Shown here in pieces: positions 1 to 8,019 of a stretch of 13,239 nucleotides of DNA (position 1 is its first letter; each line of letters begins with the position of its first letter). The DNA is taken from NCBI GenBank assembly GCA_963205155.1, contig CAUJJY010000089.1, positions 1-13,239 on the forward strand, read 5' to 3'. Under the pieces are notes generated by a model. It saw nothing but the letters and a program-made list of their open reading frames with translations. It was not told where the DNA came from and made no database searches. Origin of the DNA: Candidatus Zixiibacteriota bacterium. GTDB lineage: Bacteria > Zixibacteria > MSB-5A5 > CAIYYT01. Position numbers and translations under genes: made by a program.

Positions 1-443
1 GCCAGGAAAGTCCAGATGCCAAAATAGATCAACGTGCGGAGCAGGAAGAACCCGGTATTCAGGTATCCACTTTTGCTCTTCAGAAGATGGTCCGCAGCTA
101 CTTGAGTCGAATCGCTCCACTGAAATAAATTGCTCATACCGAAAGCGACTGGGATGAAGAAGATTAACAGGACCGGCAGCGAATACATCATTGTCTCGAT
201 GATTCGCCGCACCACAACGCTCCAGGTTGCATCGACCAGGTGATGAATCATTGAGAAGAACAACCCGCCGAGTCCAATACTTGTCCAGAATACAAAGGCT
301 GTCAGGTATGAGTAGAAGAATTGCTTTGGATCGACGAAGTAGGCTCCGATACAACCGGCAATGCCGACGACTCCAACGCCAAGCGCGATCGTTCCCAGTT
401 TGCCGGCTTCACTAACTCGATATGTCTGTGCGTCAAATCTCAT
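1..443 (-). CDS. actF: Alternative complex III subunit ActF (N-terminal part, cut by window edge)
   Basis: Reading from an ATG at 443-441 toward the left edge gives 147 residues with no stop, so the gene continues outside the window. The visible part starts MRFDAQTYRVSEAGKLG and is strongly hydrophobic, with membrane segments at about residues 18-36, 43-65, 85-102 and 132-147. This matches the N-terminus of ActF, an integral membrane subunit of the quinol:cytochrome c oxidoreductase ACIII and a paralogue-like partner of ActC (family knowledge). The full protein is usually around 400 residues or more, so roughly a third is seen. It begins 18 bp after the actE stop, as last visible gene of the act operon. 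The Shine-Dalgarno sequence is weak (GAAG about 8 nt upstream). The assignment rests on both sequence character and the actA-E order; ActF is thought to help anchor the complex. Confidence 0.88.
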   Translation of the reverse strand, partial: MRFDAQTYRVSEAGKLGTIALGVGVVGIAGCIGAYFVDPKQFFYSYLTAFVFWTSIGLGGLFFSMIHHLVDATWSVVVRRIIETMMYSLPVLLIFFIPVAFGMSNLFQWSDSTQVAADHLLKSKSGYLNTGFFLLRTLIYFGIWTFL

Positions 444-461
444 TGGCCTACTTCACTATTA

Positions 462-1085
462 TTACTTGATTGATCCGCGCATCTCGACCGGTACATCTTC
501 GAGTGATGCATTTTGGCTGCGTTGCAGCGCACGGAAATACGACACGATTGCCCAGCGGTCTTCGACCGGAATCTGCGCTTTATAAGAGGGCATATTGCGA
601 ATACCATTGGTGATGACATCAAAGATGTGACCATCTCCGACTTTGCGAAGCCGATCTTCGTGGAAGCTGGGCGGCGGCAACATACCGCGCTGAACGACGA
701 TGCCTCGGCCATCACCGGTACGGCTATGACAAGGCGCGCAGTAGATATTGTAGCGTTGTTGCCCGCGCTCAATGAGCTGCATTGTCACTGGTACGGGAAT
801 CCTGGCGATTACACTGTCGATAGCATCACGGCCGCGCCAATAGGCGTCATCCTCATGCAATTCGCCGCGAGCTACGGTGCCTGCAACAGGCTTGCGCATG
901 GTCATGCCGTCCTCAAAAAAACGGCTTTCAGCCTGCGGTAGATACTTTTGCTGATGATCCATATTCGGATTGAGATGGATCGGAGTATTCTCCGACGGGC
1001 GTCCGCGGGTGCAGCCCAAGGAGATTGCCATAGTAAAGCATGCCGTCATTGAGAGAAGCAGCAGATTTCTTGCTGACAGCATCAT
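462..1085 (-). CDS. actE: Alternative complex III monoheme cytochrome c subunit ActE
   Basis: This 207-residue protein is the monoheme c-type cytochrome of ACIII, facing the periplasm and passing electrons toward a cytochrome c or the terminal oxidase. A hydrophobic N-terminus (residues 7-24) ends at Cys25, an imperfect lipobox (S-L-G-C), suggesting a lipid-anchored or signal-peptide protein. The heme-binding CAPCH motif lies at residues 116-120, and Met165 in NMPSY is the likely sixth heme ligand, typical of class I cytochrome c. Its ATG (1085-1083) overlaps the actD TGA in an ATGA junction, indicating translational coupling. A second in-frame ATG follows directly; GAGGTG sits about 5 nt upstream of the first. 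ActE sits between actD and actF, the standard order. The fold near the C-terminus is the usual cytochrome helix, GIRNMPSYKAQIP followed by VSYFRALQ. Confidence 0.93.
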   Translation of the reverse strand: MMLSARNLLLLSMTACFTMAISLGCTRGRPSENTPIHLNPNMDHQQKYLPQAESRFFEDGMTMRKPVAGTVARGELHEDDAYWRGRDAIDSVIARIPVPVTMQLIERGQQRYNIYCAPCHSRTGDGRGIVVQRGMLPPPSFHEDRLRKVGDGHIFDVITNGIRNMPSYKAQIPVEDRWAIVSYFRALQRSQNASLEDVPVEMRGSIK

Positions 1086-1630
1086 TCCTTCACCTCAATC
1101 ACTTCGATATTCTTACCGCCGATGCTCTTGAGAAATTCGCCGGTACGCACGGCATCGAACTTCGGATCCTTTGCATCGATGCTGACAAAGAAACCGTCAT
1201 CGGAGAATCGACGAAAATTCTTCGACTCGAAGAGTGGATGGAACAGTTGCGGCAGCTTGTTGATGGCCAACATACTGAATGTTGCCGTAATGGCAGAGGT
1301 TAGCACGGTAACCGCAAAGGCCACCGGTACAAATGCCTGGAAGCTGAAAAACGGCTTGCCGGATATTACCATTGGATAGTCGACCGCCGATACCCAGTAG
1401 ATGAAACCAGAGATCCCAATGAATCCACAAAGCGCAGCCGCACCGACAATATAGCCCACCGGCGAACGCTTGAGGCCCATGGCTTTATCCATGCCGTGGA
1501 TTGGGAATGGCGAGTGGCAATCGAATTTCAGGAAACCGCCATCGCGTACGCGTTCGGCCGCGTGCATCAAATCGGCGGGCGTATCAAATTCCGCGATGAC
1601 TGCTTTGATACTGTTTGCAACTACGGTCAT
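1082..1630 (-). CDS. actD: Alternative complex III membrane subunit ActD (DUF3341)
   Basis: A 182-residue membrane protein of the DUF3341/ActD family, a small subunit of ACIII in the cytoplasmic membrane. An N-terminal soluble stretch contains the family signature DCHSPFPIHGMDKAMG at about residues 37-52. Two membrane helices follow, at about 58-80 and 97-120, then a soluble C-terminal domain (NFRRFSDDGFF region). The family role is mainly structural; in solved ACIII structures ActD packs against the core membrane subunits (established knowledge). The ATG at 1630-1628 overlaps the actC stop by 4 bp and its own stop overlaps actE by 4 bp, so C, D and E are likely translated as a coupled set. 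Length and two-helix layout are normal for the family. No heme motif or metal-binding cluster is seen. Confidence 0.93.
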   Translation of the reverse strand: MTVVANSIKAVIAEFDTPADLMHAAERVRDGGFLKFDCHSPFPIHGMDKAMGLKRSPVGYIVGAAALCGFIGISGFIYWVSAVDYPMVISGKPFFSFQAFVPVAFAVTVLTSAITATFSMLAINKLPQLFHPLFESKNFRRFSDDGFFVSIDAKDPKFDAVRTGEFLKSIGGKNIEVIEVKE

Positions 1631-3075
1631 AAGCCAGCCCCTCCCATTGCCGTTCCCGGTTCGATTCCGGGTTTGGGATGAGGTTTCACCGACTTGTCTG
1701 CGTTATGATCGTCAGCAACATGATAGTGCGGGTCAGCCTGCGGCAGTACATTCTTAACCTCGGCCATGGAAATCATCGGCAGGAACCGCAGGAACAATAA
1801 AAACAGCGTGAAGAATAATCCGAACGATCCGACCATTGTCATTCCGTCCCAAATCGTCGGCCAATACCAGCCCCAAGATGACGGCAAGAAGTCGCGCGTC
1901 AAGGTCAGGAGAATCACAAAGCGTTCAAACCACATACCGACGTTGATCAAGATCGAGACTACGAACATGACAGCGAGATTGGTTCGCAGTTTCTTTGACC
2001 AGAACAGTTGCGGCACGACCACATTACAGGTGATCATTGTCCAATAGGCCCACCAGTACGGTCCAAAGGCGCGATTGATGAAAGCAAATTGTTCGTACGG
2101 ATTACTGGAGTACCACGCAACAAAGAACTCACAACCATAGGAATATCCGACCATCATGCCGGTAACCAGCATGATCTTGTTCATCTTCTCGAGATGATTC
2201 AGCGTAATGTAGTTTTCGAGCTTGTAGATCTTGCGGGCAATTAACGCCAAAGTCATCACCATCGCGAATCCGGAGAAAATTGCGCCGGCCACGAAATATG
2301 GCGGGAAGATTGTCGTGTGCCAACCCGGAAGTACCGAGGTCGCAAAGTCGGTCGATACGATAGAGTGCACCGACAACACCAGCGGTGTCGAAATCCCGGC
2401 CAGAATCAGATAGGCGAGTTCGTAATGCTTCCACTGTGTGTTGCCGCCATGCCAACCTAATGCAAATATGCCATAGGCTATCTTACGAATCTTTGTTGTC
2501 GCCCGGTCGCGTAGTGTCGCCAAGTCAGGAATCAACCCCACATACCAGAAGAGCAGCGAGCACGTGAAGTACGTCCCCACCGCGAACATATCCCATAGCA
2601 GCGGACTGCGGAAGTTAGGCCACATTGCCATCTGGTTCGGAAGGGGCATCACCCAATACAGCAACCAGGCACGGCCAACGTGAATTGACGGGAAAAGCAA
2701 TGCGCAGATAACCGCGAAAATGGTCATGGCTTCTGCGAAGCGGTTGATCGAAGTACGCCACTTCTGGCGGAACAGGAATAGAATTGCCGAGATGAGCGTA
2801 CCGGCATGACCGATACCCACCCAAAAAACGAAATTGACAATGTCAAATGCCCACGAAACCGGCTGATTGTTACCCCAGATACCGATACCTTCAAAGAGTA
2901 GATATCCGACCGCCCCCAGCAACATCATCAGAATGGAGGCCGACAGACCGAAGAGCAGTATCCAGCCCATCTTGGTCTTGTCCTCGACGATCTGGCTGAT
3001 ATGCTGGGTCACCGAAGAGAACTTCGGATTGCCCTGAATCAGAGTCTCGGGATGATGTTCGACCTTAGCGCTCAA
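1627..3075 (-). CDS. actC: Alternative complex III quinone-binding membrane subunit ActC (NrfD family)
   Basis: A 482-residue polytopic membrane protein of the NrfD/PsrC family, the main quinol-binding subunit of ACIII. Around ten hydrophobic segments are seen between residues about 38 and 430, followed by a soluble, His- and Pro-rich C-terminal tail. Family-typical stretches include FVFWVGIGHAGTLISA in the second helix region, and WFERFVILLTLTRDFLP with the conserved E-R pair late in the protein. The start is TTG at 3075-3073. It is the only usable start before an in-frame TGA upstream, and it has AAGGA 8 nt ahead. The gap from actB is 23 bp, the only one between A and E; the stop overlaps actD in ATGA. 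ActC sits beside the Fe-S subunit ActB and takes electrons from menaquinol or ubiquinol; which quinone cannot be told. Confidence 0.95.
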   Translation of the reverse strand: MSAKVEHHPETLIQGNPKFSSVTQHISQIVEDKTKMGWILLFGLSASILMMLLGAVGYLLFEGIGIWGNNQPVSWAFDIVNFVFWVGIGHAGTLISAILFLFRQKWRTSINRFAEAMTIFAVICALLFPSIHVGRAWLLYWVMPLPNQMAMWPNFRSPLLWDMFAVGTYFTCSLLFWYVGLIPDLATLRDRATTKIRKIAYGIFALGWHGGNTQWKHYELAYLILAGISTPLVLSVHSIVSTDFATSVLPGWHTTIFPPYFVAGAIFSGFAMVMTLALIARKIYKLENYITLNHLEKMNKIMLVTGMMVGYSYGCEFFVAWYSSNPYEQFAFINRAFGPYWWAYWTMITCNVVVPQLFWSKKLRTNLAVMFVVSILINVGMWFERFVILLTLTRDFLPSSWGWYWPTIWDGMTMVGSFGLFFTLFLLFLRFLPMISMAEVKNVLPQADPHYHVADDHNADKSVKPHPKPGIEPGTAMGGAGL

Positions 3076-3098
3076 TTCTAATTTCCTTATCGATCATT

Positions 3099-6077
3099 CT
3101 AACCGTGATGCTCAACCTTTGCGCCAGTTACCAACTCCGGATGCGGGTTGCGAATTCGCGCCAGGTAGGTTAAGCGGGGTTTCACATTCAATTCTGCCAG
3201 CATCGCGTAATTGCGATTCTGTGCTTTTATCTTATTAACCCGGCTGTTCGGGTCATTGATATTTCCGAAAGTCAGCGCAGAAGTCGGGCACGCCTGTTGA
3301 CATGCCGTCGTGATGTCGCCATCGCGAATTTCGCGACTCTCCAGTTTCGACTTAATGCGTGCCTCGCTGATGCGCTGGACGCAGAAAGTGCACTTCTCCA
3401 TCACTCCGCGGAATCGTACAGTCACATCGGGATTCATTGCCATCTTGACGACTTCCGGCGTGTCCTTGGTAAAGTTGAAATAGTTGAAACGGCGAACTTT
3501 GTACGGGCAGTTATTGGAGCAGTATCTCGTTCCAATGCAGCGATTGTAAACCATGACATTGAGACCTTCCTTGTCATGGACAGTGGCCGCCACCGGGCAA
3601 ACCTGTTCGCAAGGGGCATTCTCGCAGTGCTGGCACATAACCGGCTGGTGTACCATTTCGGCGTCTTCTACCGAGCCGGAGAAATAACGGTCGATGCGAA
3701 TCCAGTGCATTTCCCTGCCATTGGAGACTTGCTTCTTACCGACGATCGGGATGTTATTTTCACTTTGGCAAGCTAAGGTGCACGCACCACAACCGGTACA
3801 GCTGTTGAGATCGACTGACATTCCCCATTGATTGCCCTTCGCGTAGCTGTGTTCATCCCACAGGGATTCCAGCGGCGGATGCTCGACCATTTCTTGGGCG
3901 AATTTTGGGTCTTTGCGATAGTCTTCAAGATTCGCCTCGCGTACCAGCGGGCGGCCTTCCATTGACCAGTGGTCCTGTGCACACGCAATGAAATATTCGC
4001 GATTGAGTTTGGTAATTGTTGCGCCAGTTGCTATGTCGCTTGCATCGCTTGTGCGAATCGAATAGAGATCGAAGCCAACCTTGTCCCCAACCCGCCCAGC
4101 AGAGGTCCGACCGTATCCCAACTCTACTGTTATCGAATTGTCGGCGTGACCCGGAACATGCCAAACCGGCATCTCAAGCGATCGACCACCAACAGTCAAT
4201 TGCACGAGATCACCGCTCGTAAGACCAAGTTGCTTGGCGGTGGCGATGCTAATCATGGCAACATTGTCCCAAGTGATCTTGGTGATCGGATGCGGCATCT
4301 CCATCAGCCAGCCATTATTAGCAAATCGGCCATCATAGACTTGCGAAGAAACAGCGAAGACGACTTCGAGACCGGAGTCTGATTTTGGCAGAGCGCTTAG
4401 TGCCGCATTAATTCGTAAACCATCGGCGCTAACTGATACCGGCTGATGTGCCGAATTCTGCAGTAATCCGTCGTGGAGTACTTTACGCCACCCCTTCTCA
4501 AACGAGCCCGGCAATACTGCTTCCCACGTCTTTCGGACGATATCGTAACCGCGCTGGTCCTCTCCGGTGACTACGAGATTCAACAACTCGAAATTGCTGT
4601 GCCCGCCAAAAAGCGGTTCGATCATCGGTTGAACGACAGATGCGGTGCCGTCGGAAGAACGGGTGTCGCCCCACGTTTCCAGATAATGCGTCATCGGCAC
4701 ATGCCACTTGACGGCTCGTGAGGTTTCGTCGCGGTACATCGACAGATGAATTGTGTTTTCGATTTTGCTTAGCGCGTTTCCGAAATTGAGATCGGCCGGT
4801 GCATTGTAGACCGGATTGCCGCCAAAGACTACGAGTGTGTTTACTTGACCCGACGATATTTTCGTCATCATTTGCGTCAGTTCGCCACGATTTGGCAAAG
4901 CCGCATCGGCAGGCTGAACATACACTACACTGGCACCGACATTGCCCAATGATTCATTGATAGCGGCGACCAACGCATGAACTGCCGCCGGTTGGCGATA
5001 TCCAGCACAGACCAGCGACTTACCGCGCGATTTCAGTAGATCGGAGGCAAGAACTTTCAACCACTTGCTATCGAACTCACCAGAATTTGTTGTATTCACG
5101 GCAAGCGACAAACCTTGATTGCGAAGCTCACTCGCCAATGCCGCCGCAAAAGCAGGAATCTTGGATGATGAAATGCGCAGACGGTGATCGGCTGATGACC
5201 CGGTTAGGCTGAAAGTACTTTCGACGACATACAAGCGATTCATCGAATCGTTTTCCGTTGTAATGCGTCGACCGGCGCCGAATCCGCGTGAAGCGGAGAC
5301 ATTGTCAAATTCGGTTTTCAGGAAATCGCAGTCGAGTGACAGAATGACTTCAGCCTTGTCAAATGAGTACACCGGCTGAAGTGAGCTGCCAAACGCAATA
5401 TTAGAGCCCTCAAAAACGTGTTCATTGCTGACTGCTTCATATGTAACCCACGTCGCCAGCGGGAATTTGGCTTTGAATTCGCGCATTAAACGCGCCATCG
5501 TCGGAGAATTGAATGACTCGCTCAATATCGCCAGGCCGGCGCCTTGATTGGTGGAGAAGCGATCAAACGCAGTACGCCAAAATGACACGAAATCAGCCCA
5601 CGACCGCTCGGCATTCTTTTCCATGATCCGCTGTGACCTGTCGGGATCGTAGAGCCCAAGAATCGACGCCTGCATGAACGTATTTGATGCACCCTTTGTC
5701 GAAGGATGCAGTTCGTTGCCTTCAATCTTAGTGGGACGTCCCTCATGATTCTCAACGAGCAGACCATAGGCGGATGTTCCGAACGGCATTGTCGTCGCAT
5801 AATGTTGCGGGATTCCCGGGATCACGTTCTCCGGCGCTGTAACATAAGGAAGAATCTTCTCGACCGGTTTGCGGCATCCTGCGACGCCGGCGAGCGCGAT
5901 CGAAGCACCCATCAAGCTGAGGAAAGTGCGGCGATTTACAGAATCGCGCAACTCGGAAGCACCCTCGGGAAATTCACGGTGCAGGAATTCCTTAAACTCC
6001 GGCGTCTCGGCCAATTGATCGAGGCTACGCCAGTAGTCTTTGCCGGTAAGCTTGCCGTTCAATTTTTCGTCGCTCAT
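3099..6077 (-). CDS. actB: Alternative complex III iron-sulfur subunit ActB (molybdopterin-like plus Fe-S domains)
   Basis: This 992-residue protein fuses a molybdopterin-oxidoreductase-like domain (about residues 75-690), which carries no Mo cofactor in ACIII, with a four-cluster ferredoxin domain (about 750-950). A Tat motif (NRRTFLSL, residues 48-55) and a hydrophobic stretch ending LAGVAGC (Cys68) indicate folded export and probably lipid attachment on the periplasmic face. The Fe-S cysteines are C760/763/766/770, C815/818/823/827, C847/853/857 and C896/899/926/930. That makes 15, matching the three [4Fe-4S] plus one [3Fe-4S] described for the family; the CIGTRYCSNNCP group is the three-Cys one. 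The protein relays electrons from the quinol site in ActC to the ActA/ActE hemes. The ATG overlaps the actA stop by 4 bp, and the stop is TAG. The long N-terminal part before the Tat motif (LNGKLTGKDYWRSLDQLAETPEF) is typical of ActB. Confidence 0.96.
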   Translation of the reverse strand: MSDEKLNGKLTGKDYWRSLDQLAETPEFKEFLHREFPEGASELRDSVNRRTFLSLMGASIALAGVAGCRKPVEKILPYVTAPENVIPGIPQHYATTMPFGTSAYGLLVENHEGRPTKIEGNELHPSTKGASNTFMQASILGLYDPDRSQRIMEKNAERSWADFVSFWRTAFDRFSTNQGAGLAILSESFNSPTMARLMREFKAKFPLATWVTYEAVSNEHVFEGSNIAFGSSLQPVYSFDKAEVILSLDCDFLKTEFDNVSASRGFGAGRRITTENDSMNRLYVVESTFSLTGSSADHRLRISSSKIPAFAAALASELRNQGLSLAVNTTNSGEFDSKWLKVLASDLLKSRGKSLVCAGYRQPAAVHALVAAINESLGNVGASVVYVQPADAALPNRGELTQMMTKISSGQVNTLVVFGGNPVYNAPADLNFGNALSKIENTIHLSMYRDETSRAVKWHVPMTHYLETWGDTRSSDGTASVVQPMIEPLFGGHSNFELLNLVVTGEDQRGYDIVRKTWEAVLPGSFEKGWRKVLHDGLLQNSAHQPVSVSADGLRINAALSALPKSDSGLEVVFAVSSQVYDGRFANNGWLMEMPHPITKITWDNVAMISIATAKQLGLTSGDLVQLTVGGRSLEMPVWHVPGHADNSITVELGYGRTSAGRVGDKVGFDLYSIRTSDASDIATGATITKLNREYFIACAQDHWSMEGRPLVREANLEDYRKDPKFAQEMVEHPPLESLWDEHSYAKGNQWGMSVDLNSCTGCGACTLACQSENNIPIVGKKQVSNGREMHWIRIDRYFSGSVEDAEMVHQPVMCQHCENAPCEQVCPVAATVHDKEGLNVMVYNRCIGTRYCSNNCPYKVRRFNYFNFTKDTPEVVKMAMNPDVTVRFRGVMEKCTFCVQRISEARIKSKLESREIRDGDITTACQQACPTSALTFGNINDPNSRVNKIKAQNRNYAMLAELNVKPRLTYLARIRNPHPELVTGAKVEHHG

Positions 6078-6721
6078 CTATGACAACCCGAACAATCCTG
6101 CGTAGGATTCAATTTCTTCTCTTCCTTCACCCGCTCGGCGAACGCGGCCTGGTCAGCCGGCGGGGCATAATTCATATTCGTAACTTGATCGACCGGTCGT
6201 AGGTGCGGATCGGGATTGCGATGGCAATCCAGACACCAAGACATGCTCAAAGGCTGCATTTGCTGAACCTTTTCCATCTCCGCAATATTTCCGTGACAGC
6301 TGATACAGCCGATACCGGCGTTGAGGTGCAGCGAGTGATTGAAGTAGGCATACTGCGGAAGCAAATGGACGTTCACCCACTCAATCGGCTTTCCCGTTGC
6401 CCAACTTTCTCTTACGGCAATCAGTTTCTCGCTTTGCGGCAGTACTAAGGTATGACAATTCATACAAGTCTGTGTCGCCGGAACGTTGGCAATTGCCGAC
6501 CGCTCGATATTGCTGTGGCAATAACGGCAATCCATGCCAAGATCGCCTGCATGAAGCTTGTGACTAAAGGGCACCGGCTGCGTTGGCCGGTAGCCGACAT
6601 CAGTATACTTTGGTGAACCATAATACCACAGAAAGCCAACCCCGCCTGCACCAAACACCAAAACCGCAGCTAAAAGAACCGCGGGGAGTTTGTTAGTCCA
6701 CTGTGGAAATATCTGCGACAA
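6074..6721 (-). CDS. actA: Alternative complex III pentaheme cytochrome c subunit ActA
   Basis: A 215-residue pentaheme c-type cytochrome, first gene of the act operon. One N-terminal membrane helix (residues 13-34) anchors it, with the heme domain in the periplasm. Five CxxCH motifs are present: CRYCH 65-69, CMNCH 86-90, CISCH 139-143, CLDCH 163-167 and CSGCH 210-214. The last stops one residue from the C-terminus. Extra histidines in FSHKLH (54, 57) and FNHSLH (129, 132) are likely distal heme ligands. The start is TTG at 6721-6719: an in-frame TAA lies four codons upstream, no ATG exists between, and AAGGA sits 6 nt ahead. The stop overlaps actB in ATGA. Together with ActB it forms the periplasmic electron path. 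Promoter and leader are described separately; ctaB lies 278 bp upstream on the same strand. Confidence 0.95.
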   Translation of the reverse strand: MSQIFPQWTNKLPAVLLAAVLVFGAGGVGFLWYYGSPKYTDVGYRPTQPVPFSHKLHAGDLGMDCRYCHSNIERSAIANVPATQTCMNCHTLVLPQSEKLIAVRESWATGKPIEWVNVHLLPQYAYFNHSLHLNAGIGCISCHGNIAEMEKVQQMQPLSMSWCLDCHRNPDPHLRPVDQVTNMNYAPPADQAAFAERVKEEKKLNPTQDCSGCHR

Positions 6722-6826
6722 AAAGAGTCCTTAATTAGTTACTTTTTTCACAAAGCTTCTGACAGTCCCAGCCACGCCTAACATCGATATTGTTACGTGA
6801 CTTTCTCTACGTTCCGTGGCGTGTTG
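6722..6826 (-). promoter_or_regulatory. Predicted 5' leader of the act operon with possible fold
   Basis: This is the stretch between the predicted start site and actA. Two nested inverted repeats can be seen. Outer arms CACGCC (6773-6778) and GGCGTG (6818-6823) enclose TAACA (6779-6783) / TGTTA (6791-6795) around 7 nt. The arms are short and no known riboswitch consensus was recognised, so folding is only possible. AAGGA (6730-6734 region) is the actA ribosome binding site. From 6862 to 6999, upstream of the promoter, I see no gene and no convincing ctaB terminator. Confidence 0.3.
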
Positions 6827-6832
6827 GCGGGG

Positions 6833-6861
6833 ATGATAAAAAATTACCCTATTGGTGTCAA
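6833..6861 (-). promoter_or_regulatory. Predicted sigma-70-type promoter of the act operon
   Basis: On the minus strand a perfect -35 TTGACA (6861-6856) and a -10 TATCAT (6838-6833) are separated by exactly 17 nt. Transcription would start near 6826, leaving a leader of about 105 nt before the actA TTG. The spacer ends in a T run just before the -10. This is the best promoter match I found in the window and sits in the only sizeable gap ahead of actA. The strand, spacing and match are seen; activity is inferred. Confidence 0.7.
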
Positions 6862-6999
6862 GAAGTTTTCGGCAGAATCCTCTAACCATCACCGCTTGCC
6901 GACTCCCTGCTTCAAACTTCCCGAATCATCACTCCACATTTCTCGTTGGCGCCTTCTCACTATTGCCTGGACATCCGACAAATTATTCCCACTTCACAC

Positions 7000-7953
7000 T
7001 TAAACAACAAAATTATCGACCATCAATGCCGCGCAGATGGCAAAGAGATAGACAATCGAATACCCAAATAGTCTCTTTACGTCGCTGATCTCCCGCGACC
7101 TTCTCGCGCGAATAGTCCGCGACAGGAAAATTCCACCCAACAAAGTGGCAGCTCCAGCATAAAGCCACCCGGCACCGGCCGCCATCGGCAGGAAACTGGC
7201 GGCGATTAATGCGATTGAATAGACGAGAATCTGATTATGTGTCGCCGTGTCGCCCTTGAGCACGGGGAGCATCGGATATCCAACTTCGCGATAGTCATCT
7301 TTGCAGAAGAGTGCCAGCGCCCAGAAATGCGGCGGCGTCCAAAGAAATACAATTAAGAAAATCGCCCATGGCATTAACGCCATCGAGCCAGTCGCCGCAG
7401 TCCATGCGCCGACCGGTGCCATTGCCCCTGCCGCTCCGCCAATAACGATATTCTGATACGTGTTGGGTTTCAGATAAAGCGTGTAAAAAAGACTATAGAA
7501 GAGGATCGTACCCAGTGACAACAGTGCAGTCAGGGCATTGAAAAAGTACCAAAACGTAGCCACACCGATGACACCAATGCTGATCGAGAATATCAAGGCG
7601 TTGATCGGGCTAATAATGCCCTGGGGCAGCGGTCGACGTTTTGCCGTGCGCTTCATTCGGGCATCGACCTCGCGCTCGAAATACTGGTTGAGTGCGTTCG
7701 CACAGCCGCCGGTCAGATAAAGACCCAATAAGACCAACAAAAAGTTGATTGGTTGAGCCAGAAAACTGCCCTCGATTACCAGCGCCGTTGCTCCGGTGAT
7801 GAGGACCAACAACATGATCGTCGGTTTGGTTAGCTGGATATAAGCGCGCAATATTGCCATGAGTCCGCCCGGGGCAACGGCAACCGTCATCATGGGTTGA
7901 TTTACTCGGCTCTTTGCGATTGACGATTCTGACAAAACTTGTTTGCTCCACAC
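7000..7953 (-). CDS. ctaB: Protoheme IX farnesyltransferase (heme O synthase)
   Basis: CtaB/CyoE belongs to the UbiA prenyltransferase superfamily. It attaches a farnesyl group from farnesyl diphosphate to protoheme IX, making heme O, the precursor of heme A for heme-copper oxidases. The 317-residue frame has multiple membrane helices. The allylic-diphosphate/Mg2+ site is visible as N89-Q-Y-F-E-x-x-x-D97 followed by RMKRT-type basic residues, and the second conserved loop is DDYREVGYPMLPV (219-231). The farthest start is GTG at 7953, but it lacks a Shine-Dalgarno sequence. Met21/22 (ATG at 7893 or 7890) or Met32 (ATG at 7860, just before the conserved AYIQLTKPT) may be the real start, giving about 286-297 residues, closer to family norm. 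It lies upstream of actA on the same strand, fitting a respiratory cluster. Confidence 0.93.
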   Translation of the reverse strand: MWSKQVLSESSIAKSRVNQPMMTVAVAPGGLMAILRAYIQLTKPTIMLLVLITGATALVIEGSFLAQPINFLLVLLGLYLTGGCANALNQYFEREVDARMKRTAKRRPLPQGIISPINALIFSISIGVIGVATFWYFFNALTALLSLGTILFYSLFYTLYLKPNTYQNIVIGGAAGAMAPVGAWTAATGSMALMPWAIFLIVFLWTPPHFWALALFCKDDYREVGYPMLPVLKGDTATHNQILVYSIALIAASFLPMAAGAGWLYAGAATLLGGIFLSRTIRARRSREISDVKRLFGYSIVYLFAICAALMVDNFVV

Positions 7954-7973
7954 TCAAAGTTCATTTAGGAAAT

Positions 7974-8009
7974 ACGCCGGGCGAAACTTCATACTATACG
8001 AACCGGCGT
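7974..8009. repeat. Inverted repeat flanking the candidate ctaB -10 region
   Basis: Perfect 7-bp arms ACGCCGG (7974-7980) and CCGGCGT (8003-8009) are separated by 22 bp. They bracket the proposed -10 and start site of ctaB, so the repeat could be an operator or part of a leader hairpin. Arms of this length can arise by chance. Confidence 0.3.
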
Positions 8010-8019
8010 CTGAATTCAA
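7991..8019 (-). promoter_or_regulatory. Candidate ctaB promoter
   Basis: Minus-strand TTGAAT (8019-8014), 17 nt, then TAGTAT (7996-7991); an overlapping TATAGT gives a better -10 at 15-nt spacing. The expected start site, near 7984, lies about 30 nt upstream of the GTG at 7953 and about 90 nt upstream of the ATG at 7893. The match is moderate; activity is inferred. Confidence 0.4.

Noticed and set aside
513..941. Open frame of 142 codons on the plus strand opposite actE
   Set aside because: It lies fully antisense to a cytochrome gene with a clear heme motif and has no recognisable domain or good ribosome binding site; a shadow frame.
3297..3776. Open frame of 159 codons on the plus strand opposite actB
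   Set aside because: Its frame is open because of the codon bias of the antisense actB Fe-S domain; no signal or family features.
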